Of a stretch of DNA of 64,000 nt, positions 39,241 through 53,436 are shown piece after piece. The first letter of the stretch is position 1; every line of letters begins with the position of its first letter. Origin of the DNA: Allobosea sp. Leaf344 (GTDB lineage: Bacteria > Pseudomonadota > Alphaproteobacteria > Rhizobiales > Beijerinckiaceae); NCBI RefSeq assembly GCF_001426225.1, contig NZ_LMRT01000009.1:62265-126264 (forward strand). Reading direction: 5' to 3'. The notes below the pieces were generated by a model, which was not told where the DNA came from, did no database searches, and saw only the letters and a program-made list of their open reading frames with translations. Made by a program: the position numbers and the translations under genes.

Positions 39241-40434
39241 ATGCGTACACGCATCATGCTCGCCATGCTGCTCGCCCTGCTCCTGCCCGGCGGCGGCGAG
39301 CTGCGCGCCCAGCCGGCCCAGCAGCAGCGCAGCTTCTTCTCGCTGTTCTGGCAGGTGCCGCAGCAGCCCGTGGTGCAGCCGCGGCCGCGGCGCGTCGCGC
39401 CCAGCGTCCGGCGGCGGGCCCCGGCTCCGGCCATTCCCGCCAGCGTCGCGATCGTCCCAAAGGTCGAGATCGCGCACCGGGTCCTGGTGATCGGCGATTC
39501 CCTCGCGAGCCTGCTGGCCGACGGGCTGGAGGACGCGCTGGAGGACCGGCCGGACGTCGCGGTGCTGGACCGTGCCCGCTCCGATTCCGGGCTGGTGCGC
39601 AGCGACTATCATGATTGGCGCAAGGTCGCCGAAGAGCTGCTCGCGGCCGAGCCGGGGATCAGCGTCGGCATCATGCTGATCGGGCTGAACGACCGCCAGG
39701 CGATCCGCGAAGGCGATGTCGTCCACGAGCCGCTGAGCCCGCGCTGGCAGGAACTCTACCGCAGCCGGATCGCAGCCATCGCCGCCGCCTTCGCGCAGCG
39801 CCGCGTGCCGCTGGTCTGGGTCGGCGCCCCGCCGGTGCAGAACACAAGGCTCTCGGCGGATTTCACGGCTTTCAACGAGCTGTATCGCGATCAGGCGGAA
39901 AAGGCCGGCGGCGCCTATGTCGACCTCTGGGGCGGCTTCGTCGATGCCGAGAACCGCTACACCGCGATGGGGCCGGACGTCTCGGGCCAGACCATGCGGC
40001 TGCGGGCCGGAGACGGCATCCACTTCACCGCGGCCGGCGCGCGCAAGGCCGCGCATTTCGTCGATGTGGTAATCCGCCGGCTGATCGAGGGCCGGCAGCA
40101 GCAGCCGGCTCTGGCCCTGCCGGTGTCGCCCGAGACGGGGGCGCCGATCAATCCGGAGCTGCAGCCCGGCGGGATCGAGCGGCTGATCGACGCGATGGTC
40201 GGCAATCAATTCTCGAATATCGGGCTGCCGGCGGCGCTGCGCGTCAAGCCCCTGGCCGGGCCGGTCCTGCCGCTGGCCGCACAGAGCGTCGCCACCGATC
40301 AGGGGCTTCTCTCATCGCCGCGCGAGGCGCGCGGCCGCGACGAGGCCGGTGCCCAGCTCGACCGGGTCTTCGTCGAAGGCATGCTGCCCGAGCCGAAGCC
40401 CGGGCGGCTGGACGATCATCGCTGGCCGCGCTGA
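39241..40434 (+). CDS. DUF459 SGNH-hydrolase family protein, exported
   Basis: A 397-residue protein with a signal peptide ([18 protein letters not shown]) and a Pro/Gln-rich stretch, then an SGNH fold (about 80-285). The nucleophile block is VLVIGDSLA, the Asn block LIGLNDR, and the catalytic Asp-x-x-His block DGIHFT. DUF459 members probably deacylate envelope sugars, but activity is not shown. Follows the lytic transglycosylase by 84 bp, which fits a shared cell-wall role. RBS GGAGGGG. Confidence 0.87.
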   Translation: MRTRIMLAMLLALLLPGGGELRAQPAQQQRSFFSLFWQVPQQPVVQPRPRRVAPSVRRRAPAPAIPASVAIVPKVEIAHRVLVIGDSLASLLADGLEDALEDRPDVAVLDRARSDSGLVRSDYHDWRKVAEELLAAEPGISVGIMLIGLNDRQAIREGDVVHEPLSPRWQELYRSRIAAIAAAFAQRRVPLVWVGAPPVQNTRLSADFTAFNELYRDQAEKAGGAYVDLWGGFVDAENRYTAMGPDVSGQTMRLRAGDGIHFTAAGARKAAHFVDVVIRRLIEGRQQQPALALPVSPETGAPINPELQPGGIERLIDAMVGNQFSNIGLPAALRVKPLAGPVLPLAAQSVATDQGLLSSPREARGRDEAGAQLDRVFVEGMLPEPKPGRLDDHRWPR

Positions 40435-40436
40435 CG

Positions 40437-40454
40437 CGGCGCGCTTGCGCGCCG
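40437..40454. terminator. Hairpin in the gap between two convergent genes
   Basis: CGGCGCGC-TT-GCGCGCCG lies between the stops of the DUF459 gene (40434) and gltD (40477). No U-tract on either side. Probably a shared 3' structure for both transcripts. Confidence 0.45.
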
Positions 40455-40476
40455 GCCGCCTCGCATCGGCCCTGTC

Positions 40477-41898
<1,422 letters not shown>

Positions 41899-41902
41899 GA
41901 TC

Positions 41903-46633
<4,731 letters not shown>

Positions 46634-46852
46634 CTCAAACCCCGCTTCTTGCTGGCTGCCAGCTTCCGCCGGGCACCGCCTCCGAGTCCACATCATCCTT
46701 TGCCGCAACCGGACCTGCCCCCGCCGCCGGCCGGCGCAAGGGCAGGGCCGATCAGGCCGCTGGCTGTCCTGGGAGGGTGGCTTGCGCTTGCTCGGCGGCG
46801 CCCGCGTCCTCCGCAGGCGCCCCCCGGGCTTTTTTGAGCCCCGTCGCGCCTG

Positions 46853-46921
46853 TTACGCCGCCGCTTTACGGGCGGCGCGCGTGCGAGTGGTTTTGGCGTT
46901 TTTGGCCTTGCCCCTCATCAT
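46853..46921 (-). CDS. Candidate 22-residue basic leader ORF upstream of gltB
   Basis: MMRGKAKNAKTTRTRAARKAA plus one Ala, then a stop; ATG preceded by GGAG at 7 nt. It lies about 220 nt upstream of gltB on the same strand, behind a possible promoter. A GGGCT/AGCCC hairpin with an A-rich loop sits just after its stop (46826-46841). Lys/Arg/Ala-rich, with no Glu or Gln codons, so not a classical attenuator peptide. Could be a regulatory leader or chance. Confidence 0.3.
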   Translation of the reverse strand: MMRGKAKNAKTTRTRAARKAAA

Positions 46922-46986
46922 CGGTCCGCTCCGTTGCGTATGCCCCGCCACAGCGGCCAGGCCGCCCCGCGGGGTTCGTTGAAATG

Positions 46987-47031
46987 GGACAGCAACACTG
47001 TCCTATCCCTGAGAATTTGCCAGAATTCCAA
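46987..47031 (-). promoter_or_regulatory. Candidate gltBD promoter with operator-like inverted repeat
   Basis: On the minus strand TTGGAA (47031-47026) is followed after 17 nt by GGATAG (47008-47003). A perfect 6-bp inverted repeat, GGACAG-5 nt-CTGTCC (46987-47003), overlaps the expected start point. If real, the gltB leader is about 360 nt and includes the small ORF. Confidence 0.35.
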
Positions 47032-47329
47032 TCTGGGCACAAGAGCCCATAAGGCGCCATTTTGAAATATTATGTCGAAGTTCGATTCGAAGCGGACATA
47101 TATCACCCGATAGCCCCACCCTCCGCGCATACATCTTAGGCAGCAGGCCTCCGGCGGCTCCCGGCCGGTGCGTTTCGATGCCGCAGGGTCACGGGGGAAG
47201 CCGCAGGCTGTCAGGGGTGGCCCGTGAGTCCTCGCGACTCGTGCGGCCGCCACCTCATGCGCCCAGCGAAGCGCCTCCCCCCGCCTCCGCCCCTTGGCGC
47301 TGCCCATGCCAGCCGCTAACCCTCGCTGC
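47032..47329. other. Intergenic stretch before threonine aldolase
   Basis: No gene supported. An AT-rich patch (about 47060-47110) contains the 11-bp palindrome TTCGATTCGAA (47081-47091). A 159-codon minus-strand frame crosses this stretch and the start of the aldolase gene, but it has no ribosome site or family features. Confidence 0.4.
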
Positions 47330-48385
47330 ATGAACTTCATCAGCGACAACACCGCCGGCGCCAGCCCGGCCGTCATGGCGGCTCTCGCCGCCGCCAATCA
47401 GGGTCCGGCGGCCGCCTATGGCGGGGATGACTGGTCGGCCCGGATCGAGCGCCTCTTCGCCGAGATCTTCGAGCACGAGGTCGCGGCCTTCCTCGTCACC
47501 ACCGGGACCGCCGCCAATTCCCTGGCGCTGGCCAGCCTGACCCGGCCCTGGGGCGCGGTGATCACCCATCAGGAAAGCCATGTCGCCGACGACGAATGCG
47601 GCGCGCCGGAATTCTTCAGCGACGGCGCCAAACTGGTCGGGCTGCCGGGCGCCGGCAACAAGATCGCTCCCGCCGACGTCACCCGGGCGCTCGCGCGGCT
47701 GCGCGAGGGGGCGCTGCACCAGGTCCAGCCACAGGCGATCTCCATCACCCAGGCCACCGAATGCGGCTGCGTCTACACGCCGGCGGAGGTCGCGGCGCTG
47801 AAGCAGGCCGCCGCGCCGCGCGGCCTCGCTCTGCACATGGACGGAGCACGCTTCGCCAATGCGCTGGTGACGCTGGGCTGCACACCGGCCGAGATCACCT
47901 GGAAGGCCGGTGTCGACGTGCTCTCCTTCGGCGGTACCAAGAACGGCGCCTGGGCTGCGGAAGCGGTGCTGTTCTTCGACCCGGCGCGGGCGGGGGAGAT
48001 GAAATGGCGGCGCAAGCGCGCCGGCCACACCCTCTCGAAAGGCCGGCTGATCGCTGCGCAGTTCGAAGGGCTGCTGCGCGACGGGCATTGGCTGGCACTC
48101 GCCCGCCATGCGAACGCGATGGCGCTGCGGCTGGCCGATGCGCTTGATGCCGATGGCCGCACGCGGCTGGCCTGGCCCTGCCAGGCCAACGAGGTCTTCC
48201 CGATCCTGTCCGCCGAGATGCAGGCGAGGCTCGCATCGGCGGGGGTGGCTTATCTCGCCTGGTCCGACACCGCCCTCGCCCCGGGGGAGACTCTGCCCGA
48301 GGGCGCCGTGATCGGCCGCTTCGTCATGTCCTTCCGCACCGCGCCGGAGGAGGTCGACCGGCTGATTGCGGTGATGACGGGGTGA
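47330..48385 (+). CDS. ltaE: Low-specificity L-threonine aldolase
   Basis: PLP enzyme cleaving threonine (and allo-threonine) to glycine and acetaldehyde. The 351-residue protein begins MNFISDNTAGASPAV. HQESHVADDECGA and LHMDGARFANAL are typical; the PLP lysine is in FGGTKNGAW. Two upstream in-frame ATGs would add 8 or 12 residues; none has a good ribosome site. Confidence 0.93.
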   Translation: MNFISDNTAGASPAVMAALAAANQGPAAAYGGDDWSARIERLFAEIFEHEVAAFLVTTGTAANSLALASLTRPWGAVITHQESHVADDECGAPEFFSDGAKLVGLPGAGNKIAPADVTRALARLREGALHQVQPQAISITQATECGCVYTPAEVAALKQAAAPRGLALHMDGARFANALVTLGCTPAEITWKAGVDVLSFGGTKNGAWAAEAVLFFDPARAGEMKWRRKRAGHTLSKGRLIAAQFEGLLRDGHWLALARHANAMALRLADALDADGRTRLAWPCQANEVFPILSAEMQARLASAGVAYLAWSDTALAPGETLPEGAVIGRFVMSFRTAPEEVDRLIAVMTG

Positions 48386-48481
48386 GCCGGCGGATTCCGC
48401 CCCGAATTGCGCCGCATGCGTGCCGCAATCCCTAAGGAAGAGTGAAACCCTGGATTGGTTCAGTCTCCCGAAGGATGACAC

Positions 48482-49414
48482 ATGGCACTGCGTTCACTGT
48501 CCCCGTCGCGTCTCGCAGCGGTGGGTCTCGTTCTCGCCGGCGCGATGGCGGCGACCACCGGTGGGGCCGCGGCCCAGTTCTACGAGCCCTATGACGATCC
48601 CTATCCGCGCGCCTATGTCTATCGCTATGGCGAGGTCTATGACGGCTATTACGGCCGGCGCCTGGTGCCGCCGCGTGTGGTCAACCGCATCGCGGCCCGC
48701 GATTACGGGCTCGTCCGGGTCGACCGCACCATCCGCACCGGCAGTTCCCAGGTGATCGACGGCGTCGGGGCCGATGGCAGCCGGCTGCGCCTGATCTTCG
48801 ATGCGCGCACCGGCGCCTTCCTCGACCGGATCGTTCTCAAGCCGGCAAAGCAGCGTGAGCGCGTGGCGCGTATCGATCCGCGTAGCGACGACAAGCCGGT
48901 GCAGAGGCTGGTGCCGAGCCCGCCGGAGCGGCCGGCCGCCTTGAAGCCGCCGGCCGAGGCGAGCGCGCCGGCCACGATCATTCCGCCTGCCCCCGCCGCG
49001 CCCGCACGCGCCGAACCGCCGCAGCCGGCCGCTCCCGCGGCTCCGGCCCAGGCCAGCGCGCCGGCCACCGTCATTCCGCCCGCCCCCGCCGCGCCCGCGC
49101 GTGCCGAACCGCCGCAGCCGGCCGCTCCCGCGGCTCCGGCCCAGGCCAGCGCGCCGGCCACCACTGTGCCTGCATCCCCGGCGGCGCCGGATGCGGATGC
49201 CGCCCCGGCGGAGCCGAAGAAGCCGCGTGTCGTCTATCCCAGCCCGATCCCCGCCCCGCCGGAGCCGGAGCGCGCGGCCCCGCTGGCCAAGGCGCCCGAG
49301 CCCGAAATCCCCGTGCCTGCGGTCGGCGAACTGCCCCCGGTCCAGATCCAGGATCTCGCCCCGACCGCGCCGAAGCCGGAGACGCCCGCCATCCCCGTCG
49401 CGCCGATGGAGTAG
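48482..49414 (+). CDS. Exported Pro/Ala-rich protein with Tyr-rich N-terminus
   Basis: A 310-residue protein. Signal peptide at 1-31 (ends GAAAQ). A Tyr/Asp-rich segment (FYEPYDDPYPRAYVYRYG) and a small domain (about 60-125, VVNRIAARDYGLVRVDRTIR, PepSY-like in feel) follow. From residue 150 it is Pro/Ala-rich with a 31-residue tandem repeat. It is probably periplasmic or surface-linked. Function unknown; similar proteins occur widely in Hyphomicrobiales. Confidence 0.75.
   Translation: MALRSLSPSRLAAVGLVLAGAMAATTGGAAAQFYEPYDDPYPRAYVYRYGEVYDGYYGRRLVPPRVVNRIAARDYGLVRVDRTIRTGSSQVIDGVGADGSRLRLIFDARTGAFLDRIVLKPAKQRERVARIDPRSDDKPVQRLVPSPPERPAALKPPAEASAPATIIPPAPAAPARAEPPQPAAPAAPAQASAPATVIPPAPAAPARAEPPQPAAPAAPAQASAPATTVPASPAAPDADAAPAEPKKPRVVYPSPIPAPPEPERAAPLAKAPEPEIPVPAVGELPPVQIQDLAPTAPKPETPAIPVAPME
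48959..49144 (+). repeat. Two tandem 93-bp copies inside the Pro/Ala-rich gene
   Basis: Copies at 48959-49051 and 49052-49144 encode the same 31 residues (starting ASAPAT-I/V-IPPAP) with very few base differences; a third, diverged partial copy (ASAPATTVP) begins at 49145. The near identity at synonymous sites suggests a recent duplication. In-frame, so copy number may vary between strains. Confidence 0.9.
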
Positions 49415-49452
49415 GACGGGCGGCGCCGCTCCATCCTCTCTCGCCACATGAA

Positions 49453-49479
49453 AACGCCCCCGGCCAGGCCGGGGGCGTT
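49453..49479 (-). terminator. Intrinsic terminator after hsp20
   Basis: An 11-bp stem AACGCCCCCGG/CCGGGGGCGTT with a 5-nt loop is followed on the minus strand by TTTT, about 40 nt past the hsp20 stop. On the plus strand it may also end the Pro/Ala-rich gene. A 13-bp direct repeat (TTCGTCTGTCTGG at 49478 and 49494) lies beside it. Confidence 0.8.
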
Positions 49480-49518
49480 CGTCTGTCTGGGCCTTCGTCT
49501 GTCTGGCTGTGGAGCCGA

Positions 49519-49989
49519 TCAGGCGGCCTTGGCCGTCTCGACCTTGGCTTCCAGCACCTTGGCGGATTTCGCGCCGATCGGGATCTGCCGGGGTTTCTTG
49601 GCCTCGGGGATCTCGCGCACGAGGTCGATATGGAGCAGCCCGTTCTCGAGGCTCGCCCCCGTGACCTGCACGTAATCCGCGAGCTGGAAGCGACGCTCGA
49701 AGGCGCGCGCCGCGATGCCCTGGTGCAGCACCTCGCGCTTGCCCTCCTCGGCGGCCTGCTTCTCGCCCCGCACCGTCAGCGCGTTTTCCTTGCTCTCGAT
49801 GGCGAGGTCGTTCTCGCCGAAGCCGGCCACGGCGATGGTGATGCGATAGGCGTTTTCGGACGTCCGCTCGATGTTGTAGGGCGGGTAGCTCGGCGCGTTG
49901 TCGACGGCGGTCGCCTGGTCGAGCAGCGAGAACAGACGGTCGAAGCCGACGGTCGAGCGATAGAGCGGCGAAAGATCAAAGTGACGCAT
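49519..49989 (-). CDS. Small heat-shock protein (Hsp20/IbpA type)
   Basis: A 156-residue alpha-crystallin-type holdase that binds unfolding proteins in the cytoplasm. The N-terminus MRHFDLSPLYRSTVGFDRLF is class A IbpA-like. The alpha-crystallin domain spans about 35-130; the family's AFERRFQLAD and the ENGLLHIDL block are visible, and the C-terminal I-x-I anchor appears as RQIPI. Upstream sits a ROSE-type leader and an RpoH-like promoter, so it should be heat-induced at both transcription and translation. Confidence 0.95.
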   Translation of the reverse strand: MRHFDLSPLYRSTVGFDRLFSLLDQATAVDNAPSYPPYNIERTSENAYRITIAVAGFGENDLAIESKENALTVRGEKQAAEEGKREVLHQGIAARAFERRFQLADYVQVTGASLENGLLHIDLVREIPEAKKPRQIPIGAKSAKVLEAKVETAKAA

Positions 49990-49992
49990 GAT

Positions 49993-50080
49993 GTCCTCCA
50001 GAGAAGCGACAAAGGTGGTCCGGCCTGCCTCGGCTGAGCACAGGCCCGTTTCGGTTCGCGCAGCCTGTCCGGCCTGCGCA
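49993..50080 (-). promoter_or_regulatory. ROSE-type RNA thermometer in the hsp20 leader
   Basis: The last hairpin (50010-49993), reading GUCGCUUCUCUGGAGGAC, pairs UCGCU with the ribosome site GGAGGA around a bulged G and a U-G pair, the diagnostic ROSE feature. Two upstream stems precede it: GGCCTG/CAGGCC and GCGCAG/CTGCGC. At high temperature the terminal hairpin would open and expose the ribosome site, as established for ROSE elements in rhizobia. Confidence 0.78.
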
Positions 50081-50086
50081 GCCCTG

Positions 50087-50115
50087 ATCTGGGAGCGTGT
50101 TTTCGGCTTTTCAAG
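50087..50115 (-). promoter_or_regulatory. RpoH (sigma-32)-type promoter for hsp20
   Basis: On the minus strand CTTGAAA (50115-50109) is followed after 14 nt by TCCCAGAT (50094-50087), close to the heat-shock consensus CTTGAAA / CCCCATnT. The implied start point (near 50080) makes a leader of about 90 nt that fits the ROSE element exactly. Confidence 0.68.
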
Positions 50116-50180
50116 AGGTCTCCGCGACGCCCATAATGGCCTCGCCGCCAGCCATCTGTCAGGCGCAGCAGGAGCCTGAC

Positions 50181-51236
50181 ATGGCCGAGGCCGAACTCTT
50201 CTCCCATCCGGATTATCCGGTTCCCGGCCATGCCCGGGTCTGGTCGGCCAGGACCGCCGACGGCGCCCTGCTGCGCTTCGCCCGCTGGCGGCCGACGGTG
50301 CGGCCGGTGCGCGGCAGCATCATCATCCTCCAGGGCCGGGCGGAGTTCATCGAGCGCTACAGCGAGACCATCGCCGAGCTGCGCCGTCGCGGCTTCCATG
50401 TGATCGCCTTCGATTGGCGCGGCCAGGGCGGCTCGCAGCGTTTCGTCGGCCGCGGCCGCAAGGGCCATGTCGGGCGGCTGCGGCATTACGAGCATGATCT
50501 CGCCTGCGCCATGGCGGAGATGCAGGCGCATCTGCCGCCGCCCTATTTCGCCCTCGCCCATTCCATGGGTGCCGCCGTGGCGCTGGATGCGGCGCGGCAG
50601 GGCCGGCTCCCCGTGGCGCGGCTGGTGGCGCTCGCCCCGATGCTCGGGCTGACCCTGATCGAGCGCCCCGAGGCGGCGCGGAGGCTGGCCCGCCTGCTCT
50701 ATTGGCTCGGCTTCTCCAGGGCCTTCGTGCCCGGCGGCGGCGATACCGCGATCGCGACCAAGCCCTTCGAGGGCAATCGCCTGACCAGCGATCCCCGGCG
50801 CTACGCCCGCAACAGCGCCCTCTCCTCGGCCGCGGCGCATCTCTCGATCGGCGACCCGACGATCGGCTGGGTGCATACCGCCTTCCAGCTGATGGCGCGA
50901 CTGAACGCCCCCCATGCCGCCCGGGCGATCCATGTGCCGACCCTGGTCATCGCGGCCGGGCAGGATCCGGTCGTCTCCACCCCCGCCATCGAGCGTTTCG
51001 CCGCGCGGCTGAAGACCGGTGCCGCTCTGGTCCTGCCGACGTCGCGCCACGAGATCCTGATGGAGAACGACGCGATTCGCGGCGGGTTCTGGGCGGCTTT
51101 CGACGCCTTCATCCCCGGAGAGGCGACGCGCGACGCCGCCTCAGCCGGCGAGGAGCCGGAGCGCCGCATCGTGCAGCGCCCGGGTGCCCGCCGCGACGAT
51201 GGTTCCGCCCTCGGCGGCGCTGCCGCCCTGCCATGA
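50181..51236 (+). CDS. Alpha/beta hydrolase, lysophospholipase PldB-like
   Basis: A 351-residue serine hydrolase of the monoacylglycerol lipase/PldB group. Nucleophile block AHSMGAAVAL, acid in AAGQDPVVS, His in TSRHEIL; oxyanion region LQGRAEFIERY. Start at MAEAELFS with AGGAG upstream. The last about 32 codons overlap the 3' end of hisN on the other strand; that tail is Arg/Gly-rich and unlike the fold, so the gene may have lost its original stop. Confidence 0.88.
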   Translation: MAEAELFSHPDYPVPGHARVWSARTADGALLRFARWRPTVRPVRGSIIILQGRAEFIERYSETIAELRRRGFHVIAFDWRGQGGSQRFVGRGRKGHVGRLRHYEHDLACAMAEMQAHLPPPYFALAHSMGAAVALDAARQGRLPVARLVALAPMLGLTLIERPEAARRLARLLYWLGFSRAFVPGGGDTAIATKPFEGNRLTSDPRRYARNSALSSAAAHLSIGDPTIGWVHTAFQLMARLNAPHAARAIHVPTLVIAAGQDPVVSTPAIERFAARLKTGAALVLPTSRHEILMENDAIRGGFWAAFDAFIPGEATRDAASAGEEPERRIVQRPGARRDDGSALGGAAALP

Positions 51237-51923
51237 GGTGACGATGCCGCCCGCCCCCTCGATGATCGGGATCAGCGCCACGATGTCATAGGGCTTCAGC
51301 CCGCTCTCGATGACGAGATCGACATGGCCGGCGGCGAGCATGCAATAGGCGTAGCAATCGCAGCCATAGCGCGCGAGCCGCACGGCTTTCTCGACGCTGG
51401 CATAGCGCTGCGCCTGTTCGCCGGAGAACATCGCCGGGGTGGTGGTCATCAGCGTGGCGGCGGCGAGCTCGGTCGTCTGGCGGGTGCGCAGCGTCCGCGG
51501 GCCGTTGGGCCCCTCATAGCGCGCCTGGCGGCCATCCCCGGAATAGCGCTCTCCGGTGAAGGGCTGGTGCATCATGCCGTAGACCGGCACGCCGTTGCGG
51601 CTCAACCCGATCAGCGTCCCCCAGACCGGGATGCCCGAGATGAAGGCCCGGGTGCCGTCGATCGGATCGAGCACCCAGACATATTCGGCGTCGAGATTCT
51701 CGTTGCCGAACTCCTCGCCGAGGACGCCATGCGCCGGGAAATGCCGCTTGATCAGGTGCCGCATCACCGATTCGCCGGCGCGGTCCGCTTCGGTCACGGG
51801 GTCGTAGGCGCCGCCCTGGGACTTGTCCTCGGCCGCATGATGGGCGCGGAAGAAGGGCAGGATGGCGCGGCCGGATTGCGTGGCCAGATCGGCGACGAAG
51901 GCTCCGAAATCGATCGCACTCAT
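51141..51923 (-). CDS. hisN: Histidinol-phosphatase, inositol-monophosphatase family
   Basis: Removes phosphate from histidinol phosphate in histidine synthesis; HisN-type enzymes fill this step in alphaproteobacteria. The 260-residue protein carries GEEFGNE and WVLDPIDGTRAF (metal-binding acidic sites) and the C-terminal GLKPYDIVALIPIIEGAGG. Start at MSAIDFGAF with GAGGG upstream. Overlaps the convergent hydrolase by 96 bp. Confidence 0.9.
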   Translation of the reverse strand: MSAIDFGAFVADLATQSGRAILPFFRAHHAAEDKSQGGAYDPVTEADRAGESVMRHLIKRHFPAHGVLGEEFGNENLDAEYVWVLDPIDGTRAFISGIPVWGTLIGLSRNGVPVYGMMHQPFTGERYSGDGRQARYEGPNGPRTLRTRQTTELAAATLMTTTPAMFSGEQAQRYASVEKAVRLARYGCDCYAYCMLAAGHVDLVIESGLKPYDIVALIPIIEGAGGIVTSWQGGSAAEGGTIVAAGTRALHDAALRLLAG

Positions 51924-52098
51924 GAGCCACCCTCTGCTTCGATCACGCCGTCGATCCGGCTCGTGTGCCGGGGCGCCCGCAGCTCGGTCGCCGGGCGGCA
52001 CTCATGCAGAGACGGCGCGCCGAACACAAGAGACCGGGCGGGTCTTTCCCTGCGTCATGCATTGCAGGCATGGCTACCACGTTTTTCTGAAAAGGCTC

Positions 52099-52127
52099 TT
52101 GTCATTTTGCGATGCAGCGTCTTATGT
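52099..52127 (+). promoter_or_regulatory. Promoter of the AbcR-like sRNA
   Basis: TTGTCA (52099-52104), 17-nt spacer, TTATGT (52122-52127). The spacer and -10 lie inside an ATGCA...TGCAT inverted repeat, which could be a LysR-type activator site; AbcR genes in Brucella and relatives are known to be LysR (VtlR/LsrB)-controlled. Confidence 0.5.
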
Positions 52128-52133
52128 TGCATT

Positions 52134-52226
52134 GCGAAGGGGCGATCACCTCAAGCCTTCGTTGCCCTCCTTGGGCGTTTCCTCCCTAGACTTGGGCCGC
52201 CACGACAGTGTGCGGCCCTTTTTTTT
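52134..52226 (+). ncRNA. abcR: AbcR-like (alpha-r15) trans-acting small RNA
   Basis: A predicted transcript of about 93 nt with its own promoter and terminator, in a gap where both flanking genes are on the other strand. Three stems: CGAAGG/CCTTCG (with a 15-nt loop), GCCC-TCCTT-GGGC, and the terminator. The exposed anti-ribosome-site sequences CCCTCCTT and TTTCCTCCCT match the layout of AbcR RNAs, which repress ABC-transporter mRNAs with Hfq. Exact 5' end inferred. Confidence 0.65.
52194..52226 (+). terminator. Intrinsic terminator of the sRNA
   Basis: A 7-bp GGGCCGC/GCGGCCC stem with an 11-nt loop is followed by eight Ts. It points along the plus strand although the neighbouring genes are on the minus strand, which is what reveals the RNA gene. 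Confidence 0.9.
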
Positions 52227-52246
52227 GTCCGGACCGTCCGGCGCTC

Positions 52247-53179
52247 CTATTCCGCGGCCTGGCGCCATTCGTCGAGCCAGCCGCTCCAGCGCGCGAAGCA
52301 ATCGGCCATCGCCTTGGCGATCAGCTGCTCCAACGCGGCGAAGCCCTGATGCGGGGTCAGCGTCGCCTCGTCCATGTACAGCGCCCGGTTGATCTCGATC
52401 TGCAGCGCGTGCACCCCCGAGGCCGGCACGCCGTAATGCTCGGTGATGAAGCCGCCGGCATAGGGGCGGTTGCGGGTGACGCTGAGGCCGAGCTTGCGGA
52501 AGGCCTCCTCGGCGATGTCGGTGATGTAGCCGGCGGCGCTGGTGCCGAACCGGTCTCCCAGAATGATGTCGGGCTTCGCCAGCCCGTCCCGGTCCAGCCC
52601 GGTCGAGGGCATGGAATGGGCATCGACCAGGATGCAGGTGCCGAAGCTGCTCTGGGTGCGCTGGATCAGGCTGCGCAACGCGCCGTGATAGGGCCGGTAG
52701 AGCCCGTCGATCCGGCCGAGCGCCTCCTCCACCTTCATCCGGCCGACATAGATCTCATGCGCGTCGCCGACGATGCGCGGGATGGTGCCGAGCCCTCCCG
52801 CGACGCGCATCGAGCGCGTATTGGCGAAAGCCGGCAGGCGCCCGTCGAACATCCGCGGATCGAGCTCATAGGGCTCGCGATTGACGTCGAGATAGGCCCG
52901 CGGAAATTCCGCGACCAGCATCGGCGCGCCGAGCTCGACGGTGCGGGCGAACAGCCGGTCGACGAAGGCATCCTCGGAACGGCGCAGCGAGCGCAGGTTC
53001 AGGCGGGATTCCTCGACGAAGCGGCTGGGATAGCGGCGCCCGGCATGCGGGACATCGACCAGGACGGGGACGATGTGCAGCGCCGGCTGATACAGGGTGA
53101 AGGGCCGTTCGATCGCGGCGACGACCGTTTCCTGGCCGTGGGACGCGTCGGGCGGATGGGGGCTGGGCTGCTCGTTCAT
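52247..53179 (-). CDS. N-formylglutamate amidohydrolase family protein
   Basis: A 310-residue member of the HutG-like/FGase family that hydrolyses N-formyl amino acids. DVPHAGRRYPSRF (first metal-binding block), AEFPRAYLDVNREPYELD, DAHSMPS and ALQIEINRALY are visible in the usual order. I use the ATG (MNEQPSPHP); a GTG six codons upstream is also possible. It is not in a histidine-degradation cluster, so the substrate may differ. Confidence 0.88.
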   Translation of the reverse strand: MNEQPSPHPPDASHGQETVVAAIERPFTLYQPALHIVPVLVDVPHAGRRYPSRFVEESRLNLRSLRRSEDAFVDRLFARTVELGAPMLVAEFPRAYLDVNREPYELDPRMFDGRLPAFANTRSMRVAGGLGTIPRIVGDAHEIYVGRMKVEEALGRIDGLYRPYHGALRSLIQRTQSSFGTCILVDAHSMPSTGLDRDGLAKPDIILGDRFGTSAAGYITDIAEEAFRKLGLSVTRNRPYAGGFITEHYGVPASGVHALQIEINRALYMDEATLTPHQGFAALEQLIAKAMADCFARWSGWLDEWRQAAE

Positions 53180-53436
53180 CGGCTTCGACTGAAGCACACT
53201 ATCGGGCCGGGGTTAAGCACGTCCGCGCTTTCCAGAACGGAACCGGGATTCACGCGTTGTTTACCATGTGCATGCCTTATAGAACGACGAGGTTCCAACC
53301 GCCCGCATGGCCGGATAACCGTGCCCATGCCGGCCTGGATCAGGGCTGATATGCCAGACGACCGCCACGCCGGGAGCGCTTGTTTCAGCGCCGACCGGCG
53401 CATGACAGGCCTTACGGGGACGGATACAAGCAGGCC

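Noticed and set aside
46918..47397. A 159-codon minus-strand frame before threonine aldolase
   Set aside because: No ribosome site, overlaps the aldolase start, and no family resemblance.
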